Positions 43,352 to 51,228 of a stretch of DNA of 64,000 nt are shown here, piece by piece (the first letter of the stretch is position 1; each line of letters starts with the position of its first letter). The notes below the pieces were generated by a model. It was given only the letters and a program-made list of their open reading frames with translations. It did no database searches and was not told the DNA's origin. Source of the DNA: JAGWBG01 sp034421095 (GTDB lineage Bacteria; Chloroflexota; Dehalococcoidia; Lucifugimonadales; JAGWBF01); contig DAOUKR010000019.1 of assembly GCA_034421095.1 (NCBI GenBank), positions 1-64,000 on the forward strand. Direction: 5' to 3'. Position numbers and translations under genes: made by a program.

Positions 43352-43681
43352 AACTTCCTCCCCTTTCGATATATGGCGTGTAACCGATACTATTCGGGTG
43401 TACGACTATCCTTTTCCCTCTAAGTTGGAGACCACCTCTCCGCTGCCTGGATTCTGGCTTTCGCCAGAATGATGAAGAGGGTGAGCCAGAATAACTGTGG
43501 AAGGTGTACACCCGGAGGGGTCAGGAACCAGCTTTCGGCGACCTTTGCATAACCCTCCGTCATTCCGAGCGTAGCGAGGAATCCGGGGATCATGCCTCCC
43601 GCCTGACCGCCTGCAGGGCTGTCGTTTGGCAGACAGTCAACGCTGGGAAGGGGTTCACCGTCTGGGCTTTGAGCCAACTGT
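43352..43681. repeat. Intergenic stretch with REP-type palindromes
   Basis: Non-coding. It contains ATTCTGGC-TTTC-GCCAGAAT (43450-43469), an 8-bp palindrome followed by GATG, and CGTCATTCCGAGCGTAGCGAGGAATC (43558-43583, given here as two joined motifs CGTCATTCCGAG and CGAGGAATC). Both are forms of the widespread 'cattccgag...gaatgacg' repeat, also seen at 50.9, 51.1 and 59 kb. Confidence 0.6.
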
Positions 43682-44650
43682 TCAGTACAGGTGACAGGAT
43701 ACTTTATGGTCGTTGCCCATGTCCTTTGTCACCGGCTCTTCCACAGAGCATTTCTCCATGGCAAAGGGACATCGGGGATGGAACCGGCAGCCCGAGGGTG
43801 GGTTTATGGGAGATGGGACCTCTCCCTGAAGAACAATCTCCTCCCGCTCCACGTCGGGATGTGAGGGAAGCGCCGCAGCGAACAGCGCCTTTGTGTAGGG
43901 ATGCAAGGGGTTCTCGTATAGTTCTTCCGTGGGGGCGTATTCCACTATCTGACCCAAGTACATCACGGCGGTCTGGTGAGCCATGTAGCGCACCGTAGCC
44001 AGATTATGGGCCACCAGCAGGTAAGCTACGTTAGTCTGCTCCTGGAGGTCCACCAGAAGGTTCATCACCTGGGCGCGGATGGATACATCCAGGGCCGACA
44101 CCGGCTCGTCCAGAATGATGAGCTTGGGGTAGGATGCTAGGGCACTGGCCACAGCCACACGCTGCCTCTGGCCGCCACTGAACTCATGGGGGTAGAGATT
44201 GCCTTGCTCCCTGTGGAGGCCCACCTGTTCCAGCACCTCCGCCACCCTCTCGTCCTTTTCTCTTCCGGAGACGCTCCTGTTCACCACCAGGGCTTCGGCT
44301 ACAATATCCCTAACCTTCATGCGTGGGCTTAGTGAGGACCAGGGGTCCTGAAACACCGCCTGGACCTGAGTCCGGTACTCTCTGAGTTCCAAGCCTCTGA
44401 AGTCCTGGATGTCCTTTCCGTCCAGGAGAATTTGCCCCTCTGTGGGTCGCTCCAGGCGCAGAACGAGCTTGGCCGTGGTGGTCTTGCCGCAACCCGACTC
44501 CCCCACCAGTCCCAGGGTCTCCCCATCATTGATGGAGAAGTTGATCCCATCCACCGCTTGCACGTAGCCAATGGTCTTCATCATAATCAGACCCTTGGTG
44601 ACAGGGAAGTACTTCTTCAGGTTGTCTACGCGTATCAGTTCGCTTGTCAT
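43682..44650 (-). CDS. Oligopeptide/dipeptide ABC transporter ATP-binding protein (OppF/DppF)
   Basis: 322 aa from ATG 44650, which overlaps the stop of the upstream ATPase gene by four bases (ATGA); a longer open frame to 44794 is not used. Walker A GESGCGKTTTAK, Q-loop QAVFQDPWSSLSPRM, signature FSGGQRQRVAVA, Walker B LIILDEPVSALD, and the C-terminal oligopeptide-type Cys-rich motif (PPSGCRFHPRCPFAMEKC) that can hold an Fe-S cluster. Powers import of peptides or nickel-like substrates. No permease or binding protein gene is adjacent. Confidence 0.94.
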   Translation of the reverse strand: MTSELIRVDNLKKYFPVTKGLIMMKTIGYVQAVDGINFSINDGETLGLVGESGCGKTTTAKLVLRLERPTEGQILLDGKDIQDFRGLELREYRTQVQAVFQDPWSSLSPRMKVRDIVAEALVVNRSVSGREKDERVAEVLEQVGLHREQGNLYPHEFSGGQRQRVAVASALASYPKLIILDEPVSALDVSIRAQVMNLLVDLQEQTNVAYLLVAHNLATVRYMAHQTAVMYLGQIVEYAPTEELYENPLHPYTKALFAAALPSHPDVEREEIVLQGEVPSPINPPSGCRFHPRCPFAMEKCSVEEPVTKDMGNDHKVSCHLY

Positions 44651-45660
44651 GTTTGCCCTTGTGGGTCTGTGCCCGTCCAGGTTGGGTCCAGCATCCAGCA
44701 GCCGGCCAGGTGGCCTTCCTCCACATCGTAGGAAGGAGGGTACTCGCCGCGACAGCGCTCCTGGACGTGGACGCATCGGGGAGCGAAACGGCACCCCGGC
44801 GGCAGGTCATACAGGGTCGGAGGCTGTCCGTCTATGGAGTAAAGCCGGTCCGTCCGCTCCATCTGTGGCACCGAGTCCATCAGGGCCCGGGTGTAGGGAT
44901 GAGTGGGCTTGTTGAACAGGTCCCTCACGTCCGCATGTTCCACAATACGCCCGGCGTACATAACTGCCACCCGGTCGCACATACGAGCCACGATTCCAAA
45001 GTCGTGTGTGATGAAGATGATGGCCAGGCCAGTCTCAGCTTGTATCTCCTTGAGCAGCCTCAGATACTGAAGCTGGATGGTCACGTCCAGGGCGGTGGTG
45101 GGCTCGTCGGCGATTATCACCAGGGGTTCGCAAGAGATAGCGATGGCCCCGATGACTCGCTGCTTCATTCCCCCGCTCATCTGGTGGGGGAAATCGTCAA
45201 GGCGGCGTTGGGGCGCTGCAACCCTTACGCTCCTCAGAGCTTCCATTGCCTGGCTCACAAGTGATTTGTGACTACCCCGGCGGTGGGTCCTCAGTGCCTC
45301 GATAATCTGGTTGCCAATAGTAAAGACCGGATTGAGGGAGGTCTGGGGGTCCTGGAGAATCATGGAGATTTTGCGACCCCTGATGTCCCGCATCTCCTTA
45401 TTGCTTTTGTTTACGAGGTTTTCCCCATCCAGGACGATTTCACCCTTCACTATACGGGCTGCGGGCCGCGGGATGAGGCGCAACAGGGAGAGGGCGGTCA
45501 TGGTCTTGCCGCAACCCGACTCGCCGACGATACCCAGGGTCTCGCCCTGCCGCAGGGTAAAGCTGACCCCATCCACCGCCTTCACTACGCCAAAACGTTG
45601 GAAAAAGTAGGTGTGAAGGTCCTTAACTTCCAGGATTACGTTGCCGGTTTGTGTGGTCAT
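44647..45660 (-). CDS. Oligopeptide/dipeptide ABC transporter ATP-binding protein (OppD/DppD)
   Basis: 337 aa. Walker A GESGCGKTMTALSL, QDPQTSLNPVF, signature MSGGMKQRVIGA, Walker B LVIIADEPTTALD, and the C-terminal PPGCRFAPRCVHVQERC motif of the Opp/Dpp class. It is translationally coupled to the following OppF-type gene. In standard operons the two ATPases follow a binding protein and two permeases; here an amidohydrolase gene lies upstream instead, so the pair must serve a permease encoded elsewhere or beyond a rearrangement. Confidence 0.94.
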   Translation of the reverse strand: MTTQTGNVILEVKDLHTYFFQRFGVVKAVDGVSFTLRQGETLGIVGESGCGKTMTALSLLRLIPRPAARIVKGEIVLDGENLVNKSNKEMRDIRGRKISMILQDPQTSLNPVFTIGNQIIEALRTHRRGSHKSLVSQAMEALRSVRVAAPQRRLDDFPHQMSGGMKQRVIGAIAISCEPLVIIADEPTTALDVTIQLQYLRLLKEIQAETGLAIIFITHDFGIVARMCDRVAVMYAGRIVEHADVRDLFNKPTHPYTRALMDSVPQMERTDRLYSIDGQPPTLYDLPPGCRFAPRCVHVQERCRGEYPPSYDVEEGHLAGCWMLDPTWTGTDPQGQT

Positions 45661-45728
45661 GTCTGTTGCGCCAGCCCTGGTTTGGGGTTCAGGTTACTCC
45701 TGATGTCTCTTGGAGGCTCCGATGCCTG

Positions 45729-46859
45729 CTACTTAATCAGGCCGTACAGCCTCCCTGCATTCTCACAAGTAATCTTGCGTCGTACCCGTTCATCCAGGCC
45801 TGCCAGGTCTTCATCCAGCAGCTTGAGAGAGTCGGGCCAGATACCGTCGGGATGGGGATAATCGGAACCCCACACGATGTTGTCCTCACCCACCAGATGG
45901 ACCATGTCAGCAATGGTGGACTCGTGCTGAAAGGTAGTAGTGCCCTGGCGTCGCCAGTAGTCGCTGGGTTTCATGGGGAAGAGGTGACGGAACTGGTCTT
46001 CGTACTCGTCGTCCATACGGGTCAGCATGTAGGGTATCCAGCTTACGCCACATTCCCCCAGCACGAACTTGAACCCGGGATACCGCTCCAGTGCTCCCGA
46101 GAAGATAATCTCGGTGAGGAACTCGGCGCCCACCAACTGAAATAAGGTAATCAGGGAGGCCACCCACTGGTCGCGATACTCCTCACGCATCTGGTCGTTG
46201 GAAGGCTCTCTCAATGGAAAGCCCGTGGTGTGGAAGGACAGAGGCATGTTGCACTCATCGGCGGCGGCCCACAGGGGGTCCCAATCCCTGTGCCAGATGG
46301 GCTTCACCGCGTTGGATACGTCGAAGTCCGCCCCTCTGAGGTCCAGCTTGGCGGCCCGGCGCAACTCAGCCGCAGCAATCTGCGGGTCACTGTTGGGAAT
46401 GCACGCCAGGGGCACAAGTCGGTCAGGGTTGGTCCTGCGGAAATCGGCGGCCCAGTCATTGTAAATCCCGTATACCAGGGGGACCAACTCGGGGTCCTCG
46501 ATGCAACCGCTGATGGTCAGGATGCCATAGATGACTTCAGCATCAACCCCGTCTATCCCCTGGTCTTTTATACGCAGTTCCGGGGTCGAGGGATGAGGCC
46601 CTTCGTCGTAGAAGCCCACCTCCCACATCCGGTCTATGTGCTTCGACGTCCCTTGTTGCATGGGCGTCATATCGCCGAACCCGCCCATGGGACGGGTGAG
46701 TATGTCCACTCCCTCGACGTACCACCTCTTGCCGTCCTTTGTGTCCAACACCTGGGGCACCTGTTCTTTCCACTTGGCAGGTGCGTTGGTCACGAAGAGG
46801 TCGTGGGGCAGCCACTTCAGATCAATGTGTCCGTCGCCGGAAATAACTTTGTACTCCAT
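45729..46859 (-). CDS. Amidohydrolase-family protein (Amidohydro_2/ACMSD-like)
   Basis: 376 aa from ATG 46859 (GGAGGATAAC eight nt upstream). Metal-dependent hydrolase or decarboxylase of the amidohydrolase 2 family: GDGHIDLKW at the N-terminus (one His of the usual HxH), LSFHTTGFPL (His of strand 5), FSGALERYPGFKFVLGECGVSW, and ADMVHLVGEDNIVWGSDYPHPDG with the metal Asp. The N-terminal motif reads DGHID rather than DxHxH. Common in organisms degrading aromatic and cyclic compounds. Substrate unknown. Confidence 0.88.
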   Translation of the reverse strand: MEYKVISGDGHIDLKWLPHDLFVTNAPAKWKEQVPQVLDTKDGKRWYVEGVDILTRPMGGFGDMTPMQQGTSKHIDRMWEVGFYDEGPHPSTPELRIKDQGIDGVDAEVIYGILTISGCIEDPELVPLVYGIYNDWAADFRRTNPDRLVPLACIPNSDPQIAAAELRRAAKLDLRGADFDVSNAVKPIWHRDWDPLWAAADECNMPLSFHTTGFPLREPSNDQMREEYRDQWVASLITLFQLVGAEFLTEIIFSGALERYPGFKFVLGECGVSWIPYMLTRMDDEYEDQFRHLFPMKPSDYWRRQGTTTFQHESTIADMVHLVGEDNIVWGSDYPHPDGIWPDSLKLLDEDLAGLDERVRRKITCENAGRLYGLIK

Positions 46860-46944
46860 GTCGTTATCCTCCAGAGAGTCGGCTGGGATACTCAAATCCG
46901 TACTATTTATGTGAAAGGTGCGAGCCTATCCTATCGTAGAGGCG

Positions 46945-46973
46945 AGTATACCACCGCTCTTTAATAGCGTCAA
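46945..46973 (-). promoter_or_regulatory. Promoter of the amidohydrolase gene
   Basis: TTGACG (46973-46968), 17 nt, TATACT (46950-46945) on the minus strand, about 85 nt before the ATG at 46859. Confidence 0.75.
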
Positions 46974-47242
46974 TTCTTCCATGAGCTAACAAAATCGTAT
47001 CTCAATAGCTGAGAATCCACCATGCTTCGAGGGTAATTGCACTGGTATATCTGCGTCTAGGCTCAACTTGACACCGGCACACGCTGGGAATACTGTTCGA
47101 CGAGTGATGCGGATGTTGGAGAGGAGTTTATGGTAGAATATGATAAGCAACAGGGTGAATCCAGGACATTGGACATGCCAGTTCATCCCGGGAGGGTTTG
47201 GACAGCCGGATTTTAGATGCAATGCAATGAAAGGGGAGTGAT
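46974..47242. other. Intergenic stretch upstream of bacterioferritin
   Basis: No gene seen. A possible plus-strand promoter is TTGACA (47068-47073), 17 nt, TACTGT (47091-47096), with a weak -10. No clear Fur box was recognised. Confidence 0.35.
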
Positions 47243-47737
47243 TTGAAGGGCAATGATGAAGTAATAGGGGCTTTGAACAATGCCTTGGCCCTGGAACTGA
47301 CCGCAATCAACCAGTATTTCGTACAGGCCAGGATGTGCAGAAAGTGGGGCTTTCACAAGCTGGCAGCTAAGCAGCATACCGAGTCCATTGGAGAAATGAG
47401 GCACGCTGAAAGTCTGATTGACCGTATCCTGTTTCTCGACGGGACTCCAATAGCCCGTTATGACACCATTCATGGTGGGGCAGATGTCAAGGACCAGCTG
47501 GAACACGACTTGGAGCTCGAGTTAGGCGCGGTAAAGGCCTATAACGATGGCATAGAAATCTGCCTTAAAGCGAAAGATGCGGGTAGCAGGGAGGAGCTGG
47601 AACACATTCTGATGATGTCCGAGGAACATGTGGAATGGCTGGAGTCCCAACTCAACCTCATCAAGGTAATAGGACTGGATAACTATCTGGCCGACCAGAT
47701 TGGAGAAGAGCCAGGTACGTCAGAGGACAGCAATTAA
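47243..47737 (+). CDS. bfr: Bacterioferritin
   Basis: 164 aa, iron-storage ferritin that forms 24-mers. The diiron ligands lie in ELTAINQYF (Glu 18 region), EMRHAESLIDRILFLDG (Glu and His), LELELGAVKAYNDG and EEHVEWLESQ. The Met before the HAE motif (EMRHAE) matches the heme-axial Met of bacterioferritins. TTG 47243 has AAGGGGAG about 7 nt upstream. Followed 65 nt later by a ferritin-VIT membrane protein, making an iron-handling pair. Confidence 0.95.
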   Translation: MKGNDEVIGALNNALALELTAINQYFVQARMCRKWGFHKLAAKQHTESIGEMRHAESLIDRILFLDGTPIARYDTIHGGADVKDQLEHDLELELGAVKAYNDGIEICLKAKDAGSREELEHILMMSEEHVEWLESQLNLIKVIGLDNYLADQIGEEPGTSEDSN

Positions 47738-47802
47738 GTGTCGGTGGATCGACAACGTCCCTCTCGCATCCTCTACAAGGGAATTCATCCAGAGAAGATG
47801 AT

Positions 47803-49023
47803 ATGGCTGATATGCAGCGAACATTGAGCAAAACCGAACGCAACCTCTGGAATGCCATCGTCAGCGAGGCAATGGCCCAGTTGAAGTACAACGCCTACGC
47901 GCATAAGGCCCTCCAGGAGGGACACCCGGAGGTTGCCCAGATATTCCAGGAAGTATCAGGGGCCGAAAACATCCACGGTATGAACCACCTCCGGGTATCC
48001 GGGGAAATCAAGGACAGTATCGAGAACCTGAGGAATGTGGTCACGGGAGAATCCAAGGAAATCCTCACCATGTATCCCCGCTACGTAAAGGATGCGCTGG
48101 ACGAAGGACGCACCGATGCCGCCGAAACCTTCATCATGGCCATGGACCGGGAAAAGCACCATCTGGAGGTCTTTACCTCCGCACTGGATGAACTGGAGGC
48201 AAAGCTGGCTCGGAGTGGTGAGACCCGGGAGGAAGGAGCAGCTGCCCCAGCTATTGGAACCCTGTCCCAAGACAAGCCTGTAACTACTGAGCACGAGTTG
48301 TCCCCCACCTACGCCGCTGCCCGGAAAGAGGTTGAGGGTGAACGCTGGCGTGTGGCATCTCTGGGCCGTGTCCGGGAAGTGGTATTTGGTGGTCAGGACG
48401 GCCTACTGAGCACCATGCTTCTCGTCACTGCGGTGGCGGCATCTGGCGTCGGCAACACGACTGTGCTCATTTCAGGACTCGCCGGTGCATTGGCCGGAAT
48501 GATCTCCATGGCTACCGGAGCGTTCCTGGGGTCCAGGGCGGAACAGGACGTGCAGATGGCCGAGATAGCCAATGAAGCCCGAGAGTTGGAGGAGCATCCT
48601 GGCGAGGAGCTGGCCGAGTTGGTCGTACTATACCAACGGGAGGGCCTGAGCTTCAGTGAGGCCCAGGGCGTGGCCGAGCATATCGCCGCCGATAAGGACC
48701 TGTGGCTCCGTACCCTTGTAGAGAAGGAGTTGGGACTCAGCCCCGAGATAACCTCAAACCCCATCAAAGATGCTATTACAATGGGTGCCGCTTTCATTGT
48801 GGGTGCGCTGATTCCCATACTGCCCTATTTCTTCGTACAGGGTAACATAGGCATTGCCGCATCCGTATCGGCAACCCTGGTGGGGCTATTTGTCCTGGGC
48901 ATGGGCAAGGGACGTATAGTGCAGAAATCGCCGCTCCTGCAGGGATTGGAAATTCTGCTCATAGGAGCCGCAGCAGCAGGGGTGGGATTCGGCCTGGGTG
49001 AGGGCATACCACGACTAATCTAG
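47803..49023 (+). CDS. Ferritin-like/VIT1 fusion membrane protein (MbfA-type iron exporter)
   Basis: 406 aa. The N-terminal 140 residues are a rubrerythrin-like four-helix domain with ExxH-type ligands (SEAMAQLKYNAYA, GAENIHGMNHL, MAMDREKHHLEVF). After a flexible linker, residues about 175-406 form a CCC1/VIT1 transporter: LGRVREVVFGGQDGLLSTMLLVTAVAASG, MISMATGAFLGSRAEQD, and four to five transmembrane segments. This is the architecture of MbfA, which exports iron or manganese in rhizobia. ATG 47803. Its tie to bacterioferritin suggests storage plus export to avoid iron stress. Confidence 0.92.
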   Translation: MADMQRTLSKTERNLWNAIVSEAMAQLKYNAYAHKALQEGHPEVAQIFQEVSGAENIHGMNHLRVSGEIKDSIENLRNVVTGESKEILTMYPRYVKDALDEGRTDAAETFIMAMDREKHHLEVFTSALDELEAKLARSGETREEGAAAPAIGTLSQDKPVTTEHELSPTYAAARKEVEGERWRVASLGRVREVVFGGQDGLLSTMLLVTAVAASGVGNTTVLISGLAGALAGMISMATGAFLGSRAEQDVQMAEIANEARELEEHPGEELAELVVLYQREGLSFSEAQGVAEHIAADKDLWLRTLVEKELGLSPEITSNPIKDAITMGAAFIVGALIPILPYFFVQGNIGIAASVSATLVGLFVLGMGKGRIVQKSPLLQGLEILLIGAAAAGVGFGLGEGIPRLI

Positions 49024-49080
49024 CAACGTTATGACCCGTGATATACTGGACATCAACAATGAGCCAATAGGAGAGCGACC

Positions 49081-49608
49081 GTGAGCCAGCTGTATTACGA
49101 CGTATTCCCTACGGAGGTTGGATGGGTAGGGGCGTTAGTGTCCGACAGGGGCCTTTGCAGGATGGCACTCCGGTCCACGCCCCAGGAGGCGTCCGATGAG
49201 TTGGGACCCCAGGGAGTACAAGCTCAACACGACCCCGATGCCTTGAAAGCCATACGTCACGATGTTGAGGCGTATCTCAAGGGAGAAGAGAACGCCCTTG
49301 AGAATATAACCCTCGATCTCGAGGACGCACCGCCATTTTTCAGGGCAGCCTGGGAGGCGTGCCGTAAGATACCTCGCGGCGAGACTCGCAGCTATGCCTG
49401 GCTCGCAGCAGAGGCAGGCAGGCCGGGTGCATTCAGGGCCGCGGGGCAGGCTATGGCCAGGAACCGCCTCTCAATTGTAATCCCTTGCCACAGGGTCATC
49501 GGAAGCGATGGTGGATTACACGGTTACGGAGGCGGGCTCGATAAAAAGGCGCATCTGCTGGAATTGGAGTGGCAGACCTGTAATAGGCAACCAATCATTG
49601 ATGCCTGA
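49081..49608 (+). CDS. ogt: Methylated-DNA-protein-cysteine methyltransferase
   Basis: 175 aa. Repairs O6-alkylguanine by moving the alkyl group to its own Cys. The active-site motif is IVIPCHRVIGSDGGLHGYGGGLDKKAHLLELE, preceded by the DNA-binding wing (RKIPRGETRSYAWLAAEAGRPGAFRAAGQAMARN with the Arg finger). GTG 49081 has AGGAGAG six nt upstream. Length fits Ogt/MGMT with a short N-terminal domain. Confidence 0.94.
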   Translation: MSQLYYDVFPTEVGWVGALVSDRGLCRMALRSTPQEASDELGPQGVQAQHDPDALKAIRHDVEAYLKGEENALENITLDLEDAPPFFRAAWEACRKIPRGETRSYAWLAAEAGRPGAFRAAGQAMARNRLSIVIPCHRVIGSDGGLHGYGGGLDKKAHLLELEWQTCNRQPIIDA

Positions 49609-50076
49609 ATAGGCCTACTATAGTTGCCGCAAGTTTGGGTTTCCGACTATTCGGCGGATGCCCCAGTGTCTTCTAACCCTCGGGGCTGCCTTGCCTGTCT
49701 CACGCCGGACTTCAAAGATGCCACGGACGATCACGGTCCTCCTTTCCGTCACTCTGCTCCCTTTTTCGTCACTTCGGCTCCTTATTCGTTACCTCGGCCC
49801 CCTTTTCGTCATTCTGGACGTACCTCCGGCAGATTCGCCGTGGCGAACCTTGAGCCGGAATCCACTGTCCACGCCTGGGAACTCCGTTGAGACCAATCTG
49901 CCTGTCGACAGACAGGAGGAATCTCGACAAATGTGGGCTATCGGCTGGGTAGAAAGAAGGGTACGTGCAGATATGACCCGGTTGGACACAACCTGATGGC
50001 TGGTAGACAGGCAGTGTAGAATAGGGGCATCACAAGACTATATCAGGTGGGAAAGCTTGCATGGAGGAGCGGAAAG
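49609..50076. other. Intergenic stretch holding a pyrimidine-rich tandem repeat
   Basis: Non-coding region of about 470 bp. At 49738-49817 lie four imperfect copies of a 20-21-bp unit of the form CTCCTTTTTCGTCACTTCGG. No gene or clear promoter was seen; short open frames here are artefacts of the repeat. Confidence 0.6.
49738..49817. repeat. Four imperfect 20-21-bp tandem repeats
   Basis: Units start at about 49738, 49757, 49778 and 49798, each ending in a TCGTCACTTCGG-like core (CCGTCACTCTG, TCGTCACTTCGG, TCGTTACCTCGG, TCGTCATTCTGG). The core resembles the 'cgtcattctg' end of the REP-type repeats elsewhere in the window. Confidence 0.7.
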
Positions 50077-50850
50077 ATGGACCTTGGAATTAAGGACAGG
50101 GTGGCAATAGTAACGGGTGGGAGTCGTGGACTGGGAATGGTTGCGGCCAAGGCCCTGGCCCAAGAAGGGGTACATGTATCTATATGTGGCAGGACCAAGA
50201 GCCGTTTAGATGAGGCCGTGGAAGAGTTGAAGACCCTTGGCGTGCCGGCCATCGGAGTCGTGGCGGATATAGCCGAGCCGTCGGGAGCGCAAGATGTATA
50301 TGATGCCACGGTGGCCGGGTTGGGACCTGTGGACATAGTGGTGAATAATGTGGGCGGGCGTCGCGGTACGACAATTACCCAGACTACGGAGGAGCAGTTC
50401 AAGGCGGGGTTTGAGTTCAACTTGTACGGGGCGATGAGGCTCATGTGGCTGGCTATTCCCTGTATGAGGGAGAGGCGTTGGGGCCGGATTATAAACATCT
50501 CCTCCATATATGGCAGGGAGTACGGCGGCTCGGTGGACTACATGTCCGCAAAGGCGGCCCTCATCGCAGCCACCAAGCACGCCGCCGTCGAGTTAATCAC
50601 GGACAACGTGCTGGTCAATAGCGTAGCACCGGGGTCTATTCTCCATCCCGACGGCCCCTGGGACCTGTTCATCAAGAATCAGACGCCGGAGGTGGTTGAG
50701 GAGTTCATCGCCCGTAATCTGCCGGCTGGGAGGTTCGGCTGGCCGGAACCTATTGGCGATATTGTGGCCTTTCTGGCCTCCGAGCGGGCCAGCCTCATCA
50801 CGGGCGCTTGCATCAACGTGGACGGGGGGCAGAGCAGGTCTTTGATATAG
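50077..50850 (+). CDS. SDR-family oxidoreductase
   Basis: 257 aa from ATG 50077 (GGAGGAGCGG upstream; an ATG-less longer frame from 50047 is not used). TGGSRGLGMVAAKAL cofactor motif, NNVGG, catalytic Ser in INISSIYG, YMSAKAA Tyr-Lys pair, SVAPGSI, and the C-terminal ITGACINVDGGQSRSL. Typical of 3-oxoacyl reductase-like SDRs with broad substrates. It stands alone, flanked by repeat-rich intergenic DNA. Confidence 0.92.
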   Translation: MDLGIKDRVAIVTGGSRGLGMVAAKALAQEGVHVSICGRTKSRLDEAVEELKTLGVPAIGVVADIAEPSGAQDVYDATVAGLGPVDIVVNNVGGRRGTTITQTTEEQFKAGFEFNLYGAMRLMWLAIPCMRERRWGRIINISSIYGREYGGSVDYMSAKAALIAATKHAAVELITDNVLVNSVAPGSILHPDGPWDLFIKNQTPEVVEEFIARNLPAGRFGWPEPIGDIVAFLASERASLITGACINVDGGQSRSLI

Positions 50851-51228
50851 ACCCGCCTTTCTTCATCTCAAGGGTCTTGACATAACATTATCAACGGTTG
50901 GGCAGGGGCATTCAGTCATTCTGAGAAGCGCCCATCTCGGTGGGCAGGCCCCGGCTTGTCGCAGGCTGGAGCGACGAAGAATCTAAGGTATGTTTATAAA
51001 GCCCTTCTCCCCGGCTGGAGGCTGGCTGGGATGAGGGGTATCACCCTCCCCTCAATCCTTCCTGCCCGCCGAGGAGGGTCCCATCGAGGGAGAGGAGGCT
51101 TGGGACGCCACTTTTAGAGCACTTTCTTAGACCCTTTGCTCCGTTCAGGGTGACAATTATTTGACCCTGGATTACCCAACAACCACCCTTGCACTCGGGG
51201 CGACTCTGTAATATCATTACTCCCCACC
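50851..51228. repeat. Intergenic stretch with REP-type repeats
   Basis: Contains GTCATTCTGAG (50915 on) paired loosely with CGACGAAGAATC (about 50973-50984), and CCTTTGCTCCGTTCAGGGTGACA at about 51131-51153 split as CCTTTGCTCCG and CAGGGTGACA. These match the ends of mobile palindromic repeats found in many bacterial genomes. No gene seen. Confidence 0.5.
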
